Of a stretch of 19,589 nucleotides of DNA, positions 1 through 7,855 are shown piece after piece. Numbering within the stretch: position 1 is the first letter of the stretch; each line of letters opens with the position of its first letter. Made by a program: the position numbers and the translations under genes. The notes under the pieces are model-generated. The model was not told the origin of the DNA and did not search any database. It worked only from the letters and a program-made list of their open reading frames with translations. This stretch comes from an uncultured Clostridia bacterium (GTDB lineage: Bacteria; Bacillota; Clostridia; Christensenellales; Aristaeellaceae): assembly GCA_937934775.1 (NCBI GenBank), contig CALGYL010000333.1:1-19589 (forward strand). Direction: 5' to 3'.

Positions 1-1700
1 TCCGCGACATGCAGGACATGGAGTACACCATCGAGCGCGGCAAGCTCTACATGCTGCAGACGAGAAACGGCAAGCGCACCGCCGCAGCCGCGCTCAAGAT
101 TGCGGTAGACCTGGTGAGCGAGGGCATGCGCACCAAGGAAGAGGCCGTGATGATGGTCGAGCCGCGTCAGCTGGACGCGCTGCTGCACCCGCAGTTTGAC
201 CCGAAGGCGCTCAAGGCCGCAAAGCCCATCGCCAAGGGTCTGCCCGCTTCTCCTGGCGCCGCCTGCGGACAGATTTACTTTACCGCCGACGAAGCCGTCA
301 CCGCCGCGAAAAGCGGCCAGAAGGTGCTGCTCGTCCGGCTGGAAACCTCGCCGGAGGACATCGAGGGCATGAACCACTCCCAGGGCATCCTGACCGGGCG
401 CGGCGGCATGACCTCTCACGCGGCGGTCGTCGCCCGCGGCATGGGCACCTGCTGCGTAGCCGGCTGCTCCGAACTGCGCATTGACGGAGAAGACAAGGCG
501 CTGGGCGTCGGCGAACTGTGCTTCAAGGAAGGCGACTTCCTGTCCATCGACGGCTCCACCGGCAACGTTTATGCGGGTTTGATCCCGACCGTTGAAGCCG
601 ACGTGTCCGGCGACTTCGCCACCCTCATGGGCTGGGCCGACGAAGTCCGCCGCCTTAAGGTTCGCACCAACGCCGACACGCCCCACGACGCGGCGGTCGC
701 CATCAAATTCGGCGCGGAGGGCATTGGCCTGACCCGTACCGAGCACATGTTCTTCGCGGCGGACCGCATCGCCGCCGTGCGCGAGATGATCCTGGCCGAC
801 ACCGAGGTCCAGCGCCGCGCCGCGCTGAATAAGCTCCTGCCCCTGCAGAAGGGCGACTTCAAGGGCATTTACGAGGTCATGGGCGAGCGCCCGGTGACCA
901 TCCGCTACCTCGATCCGCCGCTGCACGAGTTCCTGCCCGCCAAGTCCATGAAGGATGAGATCGCCGCCATCGCCCGCGAACTGAACACCACGGCCGACGC
1001 CGTGACGGCCAAGATCGACTATCTCCACGAGCTGAACCCGATGCTCGGCCACCGCGGCTGCCGCCTCGCGGTCACGTATCCGGAAATCGCCGAAATGCAG
1101 ACCCGCGCCGTCATCGAGGCCGCCATCGAAGTGCGCGCCGAGAAGGGCTATGACATCCACCCAGAGATCATGATTCCGCTGGTGGGCGACGTCAAGGAAT
1201 TGGGCTACGTCCGCAAGATCGTCGTCGAGACCGCCGAGCAGGTCATGGCCGAGAAGAACGTAAAGATCGAGTACAAGGTGGGCACGATGATCGAGATCCC
1301 GCGCGCGGCCATCACCGCCGACGAGATCGCCACCGAGGCCGAGTTCTTCTCCTTCGGCACCAACGACCTGACCCAGATGACCTACGGCTTCTCCCGCGAC
1401 GACGCCGGAAAGTTCCTGGAGGCGTATTATACCAAGAAGATCTTCGAGTCCGATCCGTTCCAGCACCTGGACCAGAACGGCGTCGGCAAGCTGGTCAAGA
1501 TGGCGGCCGAACTGGGCCGCAAGACCCGTCCGGGCATCAAGCTGGGCATCTGCGGCGAGCATGGCGGCGATCAGTCCTCCGTCATCTTCTGCCACAACGC
1601 GGGCCTCGACTATGTCAGTTGCTCTCCGTTCCGCGTACCGATCGCCCGTCTCGCGGCGGCGCATGCGGCCATCATGGAGAAGAACGCCAAGAAGGCCTAA
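1..1700 (+). CDS. ppdK: Pyruvate, phosphate dikinase, C-terminal part (5' truncated by window edge)
   Basis: Interconverts pyruvate + ATP + phosphate and PEP + AMP + pyrophosphate in the cytoplasm; in clostridia it serves glycolysis or gluconeogenesis at the PEP/pyruvate node. The reading frame is open from the first bases (codons in phase with position 3), so the gene begins upstream; the ATG at position 9 is internal. About 565 residues are visible of a family usually near 875-880, so the N-terminal ATP-grasp domain is mostly missing. The swivelling phosphohistidine domain carries GGMTSHAAVVARGMG with the catalytic His codon at 417-419. The C-terminal TIM barrel has GIGLTRTEHMFF, the FGTNDLTQM loop and GICGEHGG with the catalytic Cys at 1551-1553. 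The end VSCSPFRVPIARLAAA is typical. The stop is followed by a strong terminator facing metQ. Family identity is very secure. Confidence 0.97.
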   Translation, partial: RDMQDMEYTIERGKLYMLQTRNGKRTAAAALKIAVDLVSEGMRTKEEAVMMVEPRQLDALLHPQFDPKALKAAKPIAKGLPASPGAACGQIYFTADEAVTAAKSGQKVLLVRLETSPEDIEGMNHSQGILTGRGGMTSHAAVVARGMGTCCVAGCSELRIDGEDKALGVGELCFKEGDFLSIDGSTGNVYAGLIPTVEADVSGDFATLMGWADEVRRLKVRTNADTPHDAAVAIKFGAEGIGLTRTEHMFFAADRIAAVREMILADTEVQRRAALNKLLPLQKGDFKGIYEVMGERPVTIRYLDPPLHEFLPAKSMKDEIAAIARELNTTADAVTAKIDYLHELNPMLGHRGCRLAVTYPEIAEMQTRAVIEAAIEVRAEKGYDIHPEIMIPLVGDVKELGYVRKIVVETAEQVMAEKNVKIEYKVGTMIEIPRAAITADEIATEAEFFSFGTNDLTQMTYGFSRDDAGKFLEAYYTKKIFESDPFQHLDQNGVGKLVKMAAELGRKTRPGIKLGICGEHGGDQSSVIFCHNAGLDYVSCSPFRVPIARLAAAHAAIMEKNAKKA

Positions 1701-1715
1701 ACATCCCGAATAAAC

Positions 1716-1750
1716 GAAGAACCCGGTCGGCGATGCCGACCGGGTTCTTC
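1716..1750. terminator. Bidirectional intrinsic terminator between ppdK and metQ
   Basis: Perfect 16-bp inverted repeat (1716-1731 with 1735-1750) around a 3-base GAT loop. The outer stem is GAAGAA/TTCTTC, so either transcript ends the hairpin in a U-rich stretch. It begins 15 bases after the ppdK stop and ends 17 bases before the metQ stop on the other strand, so it can serve both convergent genes. Confidence 0.9.
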
Positions 1751-1767
1751 CGTGGTCGAGAAGAATG

Positions 1768-2586
1768 CTATCCCAGCGTGAACGCCGGGATCACGCCACC
1801 CTTGTAGTCGTCGTTGTTCAGAATGAAATCATAGACCTTCTGGGACTGGAGCGCCTGGCGCAGTGTCTCCACCCAGGGCTTGTCCTTATCGGCGGCGCGG
1901 ACTACGACGTAGTTGGTGTAGGTCTTGGCGGCTTCGCCGTCGGAGGGCTCAACGAACACCGCGTCCTTGGTCGGATTGAGGCCAGCGTCCAGCGCAAAAT
2001 TGCCGTTGATGACCGCCATGTCCACATCCTGCAGTGTGCGAGGCAGCTGGGCCGCCTCGATCTCCATGACGTTCAGGTTCTTGGGGTTTTCGGCGATGTC
2101 GGAGATGGTCGCGGCCAGGCCCGCGCCTTCCTTCAACTTGATCAGGCCCGCGCTCTCCAGCAGCATCAGCGCCCGCGCCTCGTTGGACGGGTCGTTGGTG
2201 ACGGTGATGGTGGCGCCGTCCTTCAGCTCATCCAGCGTCTTGGCCTTGCCGGGGTAGAGCGCGTAGGGCTCGTAATGCACCCCGATCGCCGCCACAAGCT
2301 TCTGATCGTCATCCACGGAGGCGTTGTAGGCTTCCATGTAGGGGATGTGCTGGAAGTAGTTGGCGTCCAAATCGCCCGCGGACAACGCCATGTTGGGCGT
2401 GGTGTACTCGGTATAGACGACGATTTCCAGATCAATGCCCTTGGCCGCCAGGTCGTCCTTGATCAGCTCCAGGATTTCGGCATGCGGCGTGGGGGTTGCC
2501 CCGATGACCAGCTTCTCTGCCATGGCCATACCGGAAACACCTAAGACGAGTGCAAGGGCGACGAGAAGGCTAACAAGTTTCTTCAT
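1768..2586 (-). CDS. metQ: Methionine ABC transporter substrate-binding protein (MetQ/NlpA family)
   Basis: Captures methionine outside the membrane and delivers it to MetI/MetN. The 272-residue product has an N-terminal signal sequence and a family-typical opening EKLVIGATPTPHAEIL, followed by blocks such as DLDANYFQHIPYME and an Asn-rich C-terminal lobe (INGNFALDAGL). I start it at the ATG at 2584-2586 because AGGAGAGG (2593-2600) lies 6 bases upstream; the open frame extends 21 codons further without a better start. Unusually, the signal peptide ends GVSGMAMAEK and has no lipobox cysteine, whereas NlpA-family proteins are normally lipoproteins and two other exported proteins in this window do have a lipobox. 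It follows metI after a 158-base gap in the order metN-metI-metQ. Transport role is secure from context; methionine as substrate rests on the NIL domain of the ATPase. Confidence 0.94.
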   Translation of the reverse strand: MKKLVSLLVALALVLGVSGMAMAEKLVIGATPTPHAEILELIKDDLAAKGIDLEIVVYTEYTTPNMALSAGDLDANYFQHIPYMEAYNASVDDDQKLVAAIGVHYEPYALYPGKAKTLDELKDGATITVTNDPSNEARALMLLESAGLIKLKEGAGLAATISDIAENPKNLNVMEIEAAQLPRTLQDVDMAVINGNFALDAGLNPTKDAVFVEPSDGEAAKTYTNYVVVRAADKDKPWVETLRQALQSQKVYDFILNNDDYKGGVIPAFTLG

Positions 2587-2744
2587 GGGGTACCTCTCCT
2601 TTCCTGCAGGACCGGCGGAATATAGGAACCGGCCTGCGATCCTGCGCACCGCGCTGGGGTCGCGTAAGCTTTCGCCACGCTATAATGTGCGCGCCGAATG
2701 GAAGCCGCCGCATTATTTCAAAAAGATGGAAAATGGGACAGGGC

Positions 2745-3422
2745 CTACTTCCTGCGCTTGTCGATCATGCTGGAGGTTCCGGTTCCAAACACCTGGATGA
2801 CCTGAACCAATAGGACCAAGAGCGCGCTGGCGGTGTAGAGCTTCTGCATGTCGAAGCGGTACATGCCGTAATCAATGGCAATCTTGCCCAAGCCGCCCGC
2901 GCCCACCGCGCCCGCCATCGCCGTGTAGGCCAGAATGGTGGTCATGGAAATGGCCAGGCCGTTGAGCAGGGAGGGGAAGGACTCGGGCAGCATCACTTTG
3001 TAGATGATCTGGAAGGGGGTTGCGCCCATCGACTGGGCCGCCTCGATCACGCCGCCGTCCACCTCGCGCAGCGAGGATTCCACCATGCGCGCAATGTAGG
3101 GGAACGCGCTGATCACCAGCGGAAAGATGGCCGCGCGGGTGCCGATGGTGGTGCCCATCACCACGCGGGTCACCGGGAACAGCATCAGAATGAGGATCAG
3201 GAAGGGCACCGAGCGCAGGATGTTGACCAGCGCACCCAGCACCTGATTGAACGCGCTGTTCTCCCGGATGCCGCCCTTGTCCGTCGCCACGAGCAGTACG
3301 CCCAGCGGCAAACCCAATAGATAGGAGAAAAACGACGCCAGCAGTGTCATCTGCAGCGTTTCCCAGAGGCCCGAAAGCAAAAGGCGCAATAGCGCCTCGT
3401 TCGCAACAAACCACGCGCTCAT
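2745..3422 (-). CDS. metI: Methionine ABC transporter permease
   Basis: Membrane channel subunit of the methionine importer. The 225-residue product is strongly hydrophobic with about five membrane helices (first near residues 15-45, last near 197-213). The cytoplasmic EAA loop that docks onto the ATPase is present at residues 127-150 (EAAQSMGAT followed by IIYKVMLPES). Length fits MetI proteins (about 215-230). Its ATG at 3420-3422 overlaps the metN TGA in an ATGA junction, so the two are translationally coupled. The following metQ is separated by 158 bases in which I see no convincing terminator or riboswitch. Confidence 0.95.
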   Translation of the reverse strand: MSAWFVANEALLRLLLSGLWETLQMTLLASFFSYLLGLPLGVLLVATDKGGIRENSAFNQVLGALVNILRSVPFLILILMLFPVTRVVMGTTIGTRAAIFPLVISAFPYIARMVESSLREVDGGVIEAAQSMGATPFQIIYKVMLPESFPSLLNGLAISMTTILAYTAMAGAVGAGGLGKIAIDYGMYRFDMQKLYTASALLVLLVQVIQVFGTGTSSMIDKRRK

Positions 3423-4429
3423 TCGACGACCTCCTCGACGCCCAGGTTGTGCCCGCGAAGGGACTCTATCATCCGGTCGCTCAGCGCCGCGTCCGCAGGT
3501 AGCTGCAAAACCAGCTGGCCCCGGGTTTCCCCGGCCACGGTGTCCATCTGCCCGCTGATGATGGAAACCGGTGCGCCCTGCTCGATGATGAGGTTGGCGA
3601 TGACCGGTTCGTACACCGCTTTGCCGTCAAAGATTACCCGCACCAGCCGCCCGGTGGGCAATTCGGTAAAATGCTTCAAGGAACCGCGAAACATATGCCG
3701 TCCGGCTTCCGACTGAGGGCGCGAAAACAGCTCGCTGACCGCGCCGCTCTCCACAATGCGGCCCCCATCGATGATCGACACCTTCTGGCAGATCTGGCGG
3801 ATGACCTCCATCTCATGGGTGATCACCACGATGGTGATGCCCAGGCGCTGGTTGATGTCTTTTAAAAGGTCCAGAATCGCGCGGGTGGTCATCGGGTCCA
3901 GCGCGCTTGTGGCCTCGTCGCACAGCAGCACCTTGGGCTGCATCGCCAGCGCCCGCGCGATGGCGACCCGCTGCTTCTGTCCGCCGGACAGCTGCGAGGG
4001 GTAGGCGGACAGCTTGTCGCTCAGGCCCACCAGATCCAGATACTCCCGCGCCTTCGCTTTGGCGGTCCTTTTATCAAGCCCGGTCAGCTCCATCGGGAAG
4101 CGAACGTTTTTTTCGACGCTGCGCTGCATAAGCAGGTTGAAACTTTGAAACACCATGCCAACGGCGCGCCTCGTCGTTCGAAGAAGCGCGTTGGAGAGGG
4201 CCGTCACGTCGACCCCGTCAAGGATAATTTTGCCTTCAGTGGGCTTTTCCAAAAGGTTGATACAGCGGATCAGCGTGGATTTTCCTGCGCCGCTCATGCC
4301 GATGATGCCGTGAATGTCTCCGCGGTGGATGGAAAGATCTATGCGGTCAAGCGCCACCACGGCGTCTTCGCCCGTGCCGTATACCTTGCGCAGCCCGGAA
4401 ATCTCGATCATTTCTTCGCGTACAGCCAC
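3419..4429 (-). CDS. metN: Methionine ABC transporter ATP-binding protein with NIL domain
   Basis: Energises methionine import by ATP hydrolysis on the cytoplasmic face. Numbering from the chosen start (336 residues, close to the usual 340): Walker A GMSGAGKS at 44-51, Q-loop near 95, ABC signature LSGGQ at 147-151, Walker B LLCDE at 168-172, switch His in ITHEM at 205, and a C-terminal NIL domain at about 261-336, which binds methionine and inhibits transport when the pool is high. I choose the GTG at 4427-4429 because AAAGGCGGG (4436-4444) sits 6 bases upstream. The upstream in-frame ATG at 4495 lies above the promoter and cannot be used from it; an internal ATG at 4411 (MIEISG) is a possible alternative with a weaker site. 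Confidence 0.95.
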   Translation of the reverse strand: MAVREEMIEISGLRKVYGTGEDAVVALDRIDLSIHRGDIHGIIGMSGAGKSTLIRCINLLEKPTEGKIILDGVDVTALSNALLRTTRRAVGMVFQSFNLLMQRSVEKNVRFPMELTGLDKRTAKAKAREYLDLVGLSDKLSAYPSQLSGGQKQRVAIARALAMQPKVLLCDEATSALDPMTTRAILDLLKDINQRLGITIVVITHEMEVIRQICQKVSIIDGGRIVESGAVSELFSRPQSEAGRHMFRGSLKHFTELPTGRLVRVIFDGKAVYEPVIANLIIEQGAPVSIISGQMDTVAGETRGQLVLQLPADAALSDRMIESLRGHNLGVEEVVE

Positions 4430-4435
4430 ATCGAT

Positions 4436-4444
4436 CCCGCCTTT
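4436..4444 (-). promoter_or_regulatory. Ribosome binding site deciding a GTG start for metN
   Basis: Reading the minus strand, AAAGGCGGG precedes GTG (4427-4429) by 6 bases. The rival ATGs at 4453 and 4411 lack a comparable purine block, and the ATG at 4453 would be only a few bases from the predicted transcription start. Confidence 0.55.
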
Positions 4445-4465
4445 AGAATCCATGTTATAACGATC

Positions 4466-4492
4466 AGTATACCACAAATTCTCCGCTGTGAA
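4466..4492 (-). promoter_or_regulatory. Predicted sigma-A promoter of metNIQ (extended -10)
   Basis: On the minus strand the -10 is TATACT (4466-4471) preceded by TGG (4472-4474), which gives an extended -10. A -35-like TTCACA lies at 4487-4492 with a short 15-base spacer. The predicted leader to the GTG is only about 30 bases, which leaves no room for a SAM riboswitch or T-box. Confidence 0.6.
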
Positions 4493-4587
4493 CATCGCCG
4501 CCCGGCGGCCGCTTTCGGGGGATCACGCTAAGTTTGTGTTGATTTTGAAGTTTTCCCATCAAATCACGCCCGTTTTGGGCTCAAAAC

Positions 4588-4616
4588 TTGTGCCTGACGC
4601 GTCTATCTGATATAAT
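4588..4616 (+). promoter_or_regulatory. Predicted sigma-A promoter of the 4644 gene
   Basis: TTGTGC (4588-4593), a 17-base spacer and a perfect TATAAT (4611-4616). Transcription should begin near 4623, just before the AGGAGG at 4631-4636. It is divergent from the metNIQ promoter. Confidence 0.8.
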
Positions 4617-4643
4617 ATTCCCACTATTTTAGGAGGTTGAGCG

Positions 4644-5039
4644 ATGCGCACCACCGGTAGCGCTCCTGTCTTTCAGGTTCCCCGGCGCAACAAACCCAGT
4701 GCGCGCGTGTGGGTGGCCGTTTTGTTGTGCGCGCTGTTGCCGCCGCTGGGGTTGATTGTCGTATGGCGCGGGCTGCGTCTTCCCGTCCGGGGCAAGGTGC
4801 TGATCTCCCTCGTCGCGCTCCTTTCGATGACGATCATGCTGTCCACCTACATCGGCATGCAGCAAAACAGCGGCATCCTGATCCCGCAGCAGGCCACGGG
4901 CCAATATGCGGTCAATGATTATACATCCGCCGCCGGGGCCACGGTGACGGCGACATCCGCCGCAACGCCCGCGCCCAGTGAAACGCCTGCCCCCGCGGAA
5001 CCTGAAATGACACCCGCGCCAGCCAATCCCTTCGGATAA
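4644..5039 (+). CDS. Small membrane protein with two helices and Pro/Ala/Thr-rich tail, unknown function
   Basis: I do not recognise a named family. The 131-residue product has a basic N-terminus (RRNKPSAR), two hydrophobic segments (about residues 22-41 and 51-70) joined by a basic loop (WRGLRLPVRGK), and a low-complexity tail from about residue 98 rich in Ala, Thr, Pro and Glu (TPAPSETPAPAEPEMTPAP). The tail resembles wall-spanning linkers, suggesting an extracytoplasmic C-terminus, but topology is an inference. Start is firm: AGGAGG at 4631-4636, 7 bases before ATG, under a good promoter. It is probably monocistronic, since a terminator and a new promoter separate it from the next gene. 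Confidence 0.85.
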   Translation: MRTTGSAPVFQVPRRNKPSARVWVAVLLCALLPPLGLIVVWRGLRLPVRGKVLISLVALLSMTIMLSTYIGMQQNSGILIPQQATGQYAVNDYTSAAGATVTATSAATPAPSETPAPAEPEMTPAPANPFG

Positions 5040-5071
5040 GCGAAAAAATCCACCTTTTCAAGCCCAAAAGT

Positions 5072-5099
5072 CCCTTAAACAGCGTATTTTAAGGGTTTT
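5072..5099 (+). terminator. Intrinsic terminator after the 4644 gene
   Basis: CCCTTAAA (5072-5079) pairs with TTTAAGGG (5088-5095) across an 8-base loop, followed directly by TTTT (5096-5099). The stem is AT-rich, so it may be weak. Confidence 0.6.
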
Positions 5100-5101
5100 G
5101 C

Positions 5102-5130
5102 TTGACGAAACGCGGCGTAAAGGGTACAAT
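5102..5130 (+). promoter_or_regulatory. Predicted sigma-A promoter of the zinc-ribbon gene
   Basis: TTGACG (5102-5107), a 17-base spacer and TACAAT (5125-5130). The predicted start near 5137 gives a leader of about 90 bases containing a hairpin (5167-5175 with 5181-5189, one mismatch, loop TCCAG). Confidence 0.8.
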
Positions 5131-5226
5131 CATTCTGTATTGTTATGCGCCCAAACGACCAGATCCGCAGAACGCTCCAGGCGCTCTGCGCGAAACCGAG
5201 GCAACCCTTGAACGGGAGGGCAAGAT

Positions 5227-6783
5227 ATGTTCTGCAACAAGTGTGGCAAGACCCTGAACCCTGAGGTGAAAACTTGCCCCAGCTGCGGTCAGCCGGTTGG
5301 CGACAGCCGGTTTGACGGCAGCGGATACACCTCGTCCCAGGTTCGCTTTGTGCCCGACGGCGCTGAGCAGCAGGGGTATGCCCCATACACCAAAACCACC
5401 TACTCTTCCACGCCGGACGAGGGCGGAGACGTTTACTCCCGCACCAGCTACCGGCCGGCGCTGGCCAAGGATGAAGGCGGACAGACCACCGGCTTTGCCG
5501 ATGCGCAGCCTGAGGCCGAGCCTGAGGAGCAGCCGGAAACAGGCGCGAGCGAGGACGGCCAGCCGGAAGATGCGGTGGACGACAGGCAGCGCGAGCAGCC
5601 CGAAACATACGCGCATCAACCTTATGCGCACGCGCCGGAATCCGCGCCGCGGCAGGCGGAGCCTGATGACCGGGACGCGCTGGGCATTGAGATCAAACCG
5701 CTGGAACCTATCCGCAAAACCGGCATCAGTCCGGAGGTTCAGCGGTACATCCAGCAGATGAATCAGAAAAAAGACCGTGCGCAGCACAAGTCCCATGCGG
5801 CGCACGAAGATGCGGAGCATTTGGAAGGCGAGCCCCAGGAGAGTGAAGCCGCGCAGCAGCATGAAGAGGACGAGGACGGGGCGCCCGCGCCGCGCGCCGG
5901 TTCCGGTATCGGCAAGTGGGCGCTGCGCGTCGGCGCGGTCGTAGCGGTGGTGGCACTCGTGGTGGTGGGCATCCTCTTCATCGCGGACAGGACGGCCAAC
6001 CGCGCCAAGATTCCCAATGTGACCTATACATTGTATACCGAGGGCATTTCGCTGATCAAGACCCATGCCACCGACGAGTACCGCACCGGCATCATCAAGC
6101 TGTGGCGCGCCGATCAGACCGGCAAAGCCGCATCCCAGCAGCAGGATACGGAGACGCAGCAGATCTCCGTGCTTCTGCCTGAAACGCCGCTGGAGAACGA
6201 TCAGCTCTTCGTTGATACGCTGCTGGCCATCCAGAAGTCGATCGTAGACGCCACCGCTGTGGACGCCATTGCGGCCCTCAGCGCCGGGAGCACCGCGCTG
6301 GGCTCCCTGTCCGACGAGTCTCAGCGGAACTGGGAACACATCAACGCCAAGATCGGGGAACTGGAAGCCGCTGCCGATGTGGCGCAGCTCACCGCTGTGA
6401 AGGACGGCGTGGCTCTGACGGCCATCGCGACGCCGGTGCCGGAGCCGACCGAAACGCCTTCGCCCTACAAGACGCTGAAGAAGGGTATGAAGAACAACAA
6501 ACAGGTCAAGAACCTGCAGGACCGCCTGTACAAGCTGGGCTGGTTCAATGGCGTCCGGGACGGCGACTTCGGTCCCGCTACGCAGAGCGCCGTCAAGAAA
6601 TTCCAGAAAGCCATCGGCCTCCCGGTCGAACAGCAGGACGGTATCGCGACATCCCAGGTACAGGAGCGGCTCTACGCCGACGACGCGCCCCGCGGCGACG
6701 GCAAGGTGTCCGACGCGACCGCAGCCCCTGAAGCCAATGAACCCACCCCCGCGCCGGAGGGCGGAGAGACCCCCAACGCATAG
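5227..6783 (+). CDS. Zinc-ribbon / single TM / peptidoglycan-binding-domain protein, unknown function
   Basis: 518 residues with a clear modular layout. Residues 1-22 form a CxxC...CxxC zinc ribbon (C3, C6, C17, C20). Residues about 80-225 are a long acidic, Gln/Glu-rich disordered region. A membrane helix lies at about 234-253 (GAVVAVVALVVVGILFIA). An extracytoplasmic helical region of unknown fold covers about 260-390, followed by a Pro/Thr hinge (VPEPTETPSPY). Residues about 417-486 form a PG_binding_1-type domain (LQDRLYKLGWF, DGDFGPATQSAVKKFQK), and a Pro-rich acidic tail ends the protein. The layout implies cytoplasmic zinc ribbon and external wall contact, so it could couple wall state to the cytoplasm; that is inference. 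Start is supported by GGGAGGG (5214-5220), 6 bases before ATG. Confidence 0.9.
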   Translation: MFCNKCGKTLNPEVKTCPSCGQPVGDSRFDGSGYTSSQVRFVPDGAEQQGYAPYTKTTYSSTPDEGGDVYSRTSYRPALAKDEGGQTTGFADAQPEAEPEEQPETGASEDGQPEDAVDDRQREQPETYAHQPYAHAPESAPRQAEPDDRDALGIEIKPLEPIRKTGISPEVQRYIQQMNQKKDRAQHKSHAAHEDAEHLEGEPQESEAAQQHEEDEDGAPAPRAGSGIGKWALRVGAVVAVVALVVVGILFIADRTANRAKIPNVTYTLYTEGISLIKTHATDEYRTGIIKLWRADQTGKAASQQQDTETQQISVLLPETPLENDQLFVDTLLAIQKSIVDATAVDAIAALSAGSTALGSLSDESQRNWEHINAKIGELEAAADVAQLTAVKDGVALTAIATPVPEPTETPSPYKTLKKGMKNNKQVKNLQDRLYKLGWFNGVRDGDFGPATQSAVKKFQKAIGLPVEQQDGIATSQVQERLYADDAPRGDGKVSDATAAPEANEPTPAPEGGETPNA

Positions 6784-6802
6784 TATCAGCCAGAACAATG
6801 AG

Positions 6803-6833
6803 GGGCAGGGCCAAAGCCCTGCCCTGTGGTTTT
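6803..6833 (+). terminator. Intrinsic terminator after the zinc-ribbon gene
   Basis: GGGCAGGGC (6803-6811) and GCCCTGCCC (6816-6824) form a perfect 9-bp stem with a CAAA loop, followed by TGTGG and then TTTT (6830-6833). Confidence 0.75.
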
Positions 6834-6838
6834 AAAAG

Positions 6839-6864
6839 AAGCATCCATTCGGATTCGGATGCTT
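6839..6864 (+). promoter_or_regulatory. Leader hairpin upstream of the HAD gene
   Basis: AAGCATCC (6839-6846) is complementary to GGATGCTT (6857-6864) with a 10-base loop ATTCGGATTC. It lies just past the preceding terminator and 27 bases before the AGGAGG of the HAD gene. No clear promoter is visible between the two genes, so it could shape read-through RNA or be a second terminator stem without a T run. Confidence 0.35.
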
Positions 6865-6903
6865 GGACCCGCCCTTGGCTTGACCCGGGAAGGAGGCTCT
6901 GCC

Positions 6904-7755
6904 ATGCAGCCCACGCCGATTGTTGCGCTCATCTACGACTTTGACAAGACGCTCTCTCCAAAAGACATGCAGGAGTATGGCTTTCTGCCGGGACTCGGGA
7001 TCGAACCCGGCGCGTTCTGGGCGGACTGCCGTGCCTTCGCGCTCAAAAACCTGACCGATGGCGTGCTGGCCTACATGTACATGATGCGCGCGGCGGCTGA
7101 ACGCGCCGGCAAGCCGCTGACGAGGGAAGCGCTGGAGGCGCTGGGCCGCAGCGTGGAATTCTATCCGGGCGTGGAGAGCTGGTTTGACCGGATCAATCTG
7201 ATCGGCGAAGATGCGGGCGTCAAGGTGGAGCACTACATCATCTCCTCCGGGCTCAAGGAGATCATCGACGGTTCCCGAATCGCCGGCGCGTTCAAGGCGG
7301 TGTTTGCCGCATCCTACGTTTACGATGCGTCGGGCCGGGCCATCTGGCCCGCCACGGACGTCAACTATACCGCCAAGACTCAGTACCTGTTCCGCATCAA
7401 CAAGGGCATTCTGGACGTGACCAACGACTATGACCTGAACGCCCACACGCCGGAGTATCTGAGGCGCGTTCCCTTTGCCAATATGATCTACGTGGGCGAC
7501 GGGCTGACCGACGTGCCTTGCATGAAGATGACCAAGCTCAAGGGCGGCTGTTCGATTGTCGTCTACGCGGGCGGCAGCGCGCTGGCGGAGGAGATGCTTC
7601 TGCAGCGCCGGGCGGACTTTGCACTGTCCGCCGATTACCGGGAGGGCGCGGATATGGAGCGGACCGTCGGCCTGATCATGCGCAAGATGCGCGCCCGCCA
7701 CGATCTGGACATGGTGCACGACGCCCAGATACGTTCCGCCCGGGGCAGGTTGTAA
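6904..7755 (+). CDS. HAD-superfamily phosphatase-like protein
   Basis: Predicted cytoplasmic Mg-dependent phosphohydrolase of the HAD superfamily (phosphoserine-phosphatase-like class); substrate unknown. All four HAD motifs are visible in the 283-residue product: motif I DFDKT (nucleophile D12, acid D14), motif II SSG at 114-116, motif III Lys K158 (NYTAKTQ), and motif IV GDGLTD with D199 and D203. A mostly helical cap lies between motifs I and II (about 20-85). The start at 6904 is chosen over an open extension to 6826 because AGGAGG at 6891-6896 is 7 bases upstream and homology-like sequence starts only after it. The catalytic set is intact, so activity is expected. It sits among envelope genes but has no signal or membrane segment itself. 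Confidence 0.9.
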   Translation: MQPTPIVALIYDFDKTLSPKDMQEYGFLPGLGIEPGAFWADCRAFALKNLTDGVLAYMYMMRAAAERAGKPLTREALEALGRSVEFYPGVESWFDRINLIGEDAGVKVEHYIISSGLKEIIDGSRIAGAFKAVFAASYVYDASGRAIWPATDVNYTAKTQYLFRINKGILDVTNDYDLNAHTPEYLRRVPFANMIYVGDGLTDVPCMKMTKLKGGCSIVVYAGGSALAEEMLLQRRADFALSADYREGADMERTVGLIMRKMRARHDLDMVHDAQIRSARGRL

Positions 7756-7855
7756 CAATCCGGGAATTGGAACTTTCCCGCAGGGAGCACGTCTGAAAAA
7801 ATAGACGGTTTTAGGCGCGCATCCCGCGCGGATCATCTCGACTGAAGGGTGACTT

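Noticed and set aside
2587..2744. Separate promoter for metQ (minus-strand ATTATAG region near 2690)
   Set aside because: No acceptable -35 at proper spacing; evidence too weak to list.
4430..4466. SAM riboswitch or T-box in front of metNIQ
   Set aside because: Predicted leader is only about 30 bases; the 158-base metI-metQ gap also lacks recognisable S-box or T-box sequence blocks.
5143..6798. Minus-strand open frame of 551 codons opposite the zinc-ribbon gene
   Set aside because: No ribosome site or domain; composition is the Arg/Gly/Leu-rich pattern of an antisense frame in GC-rich DNA, while the plus frame has clear domains, promoter and AGGAGG-like site.
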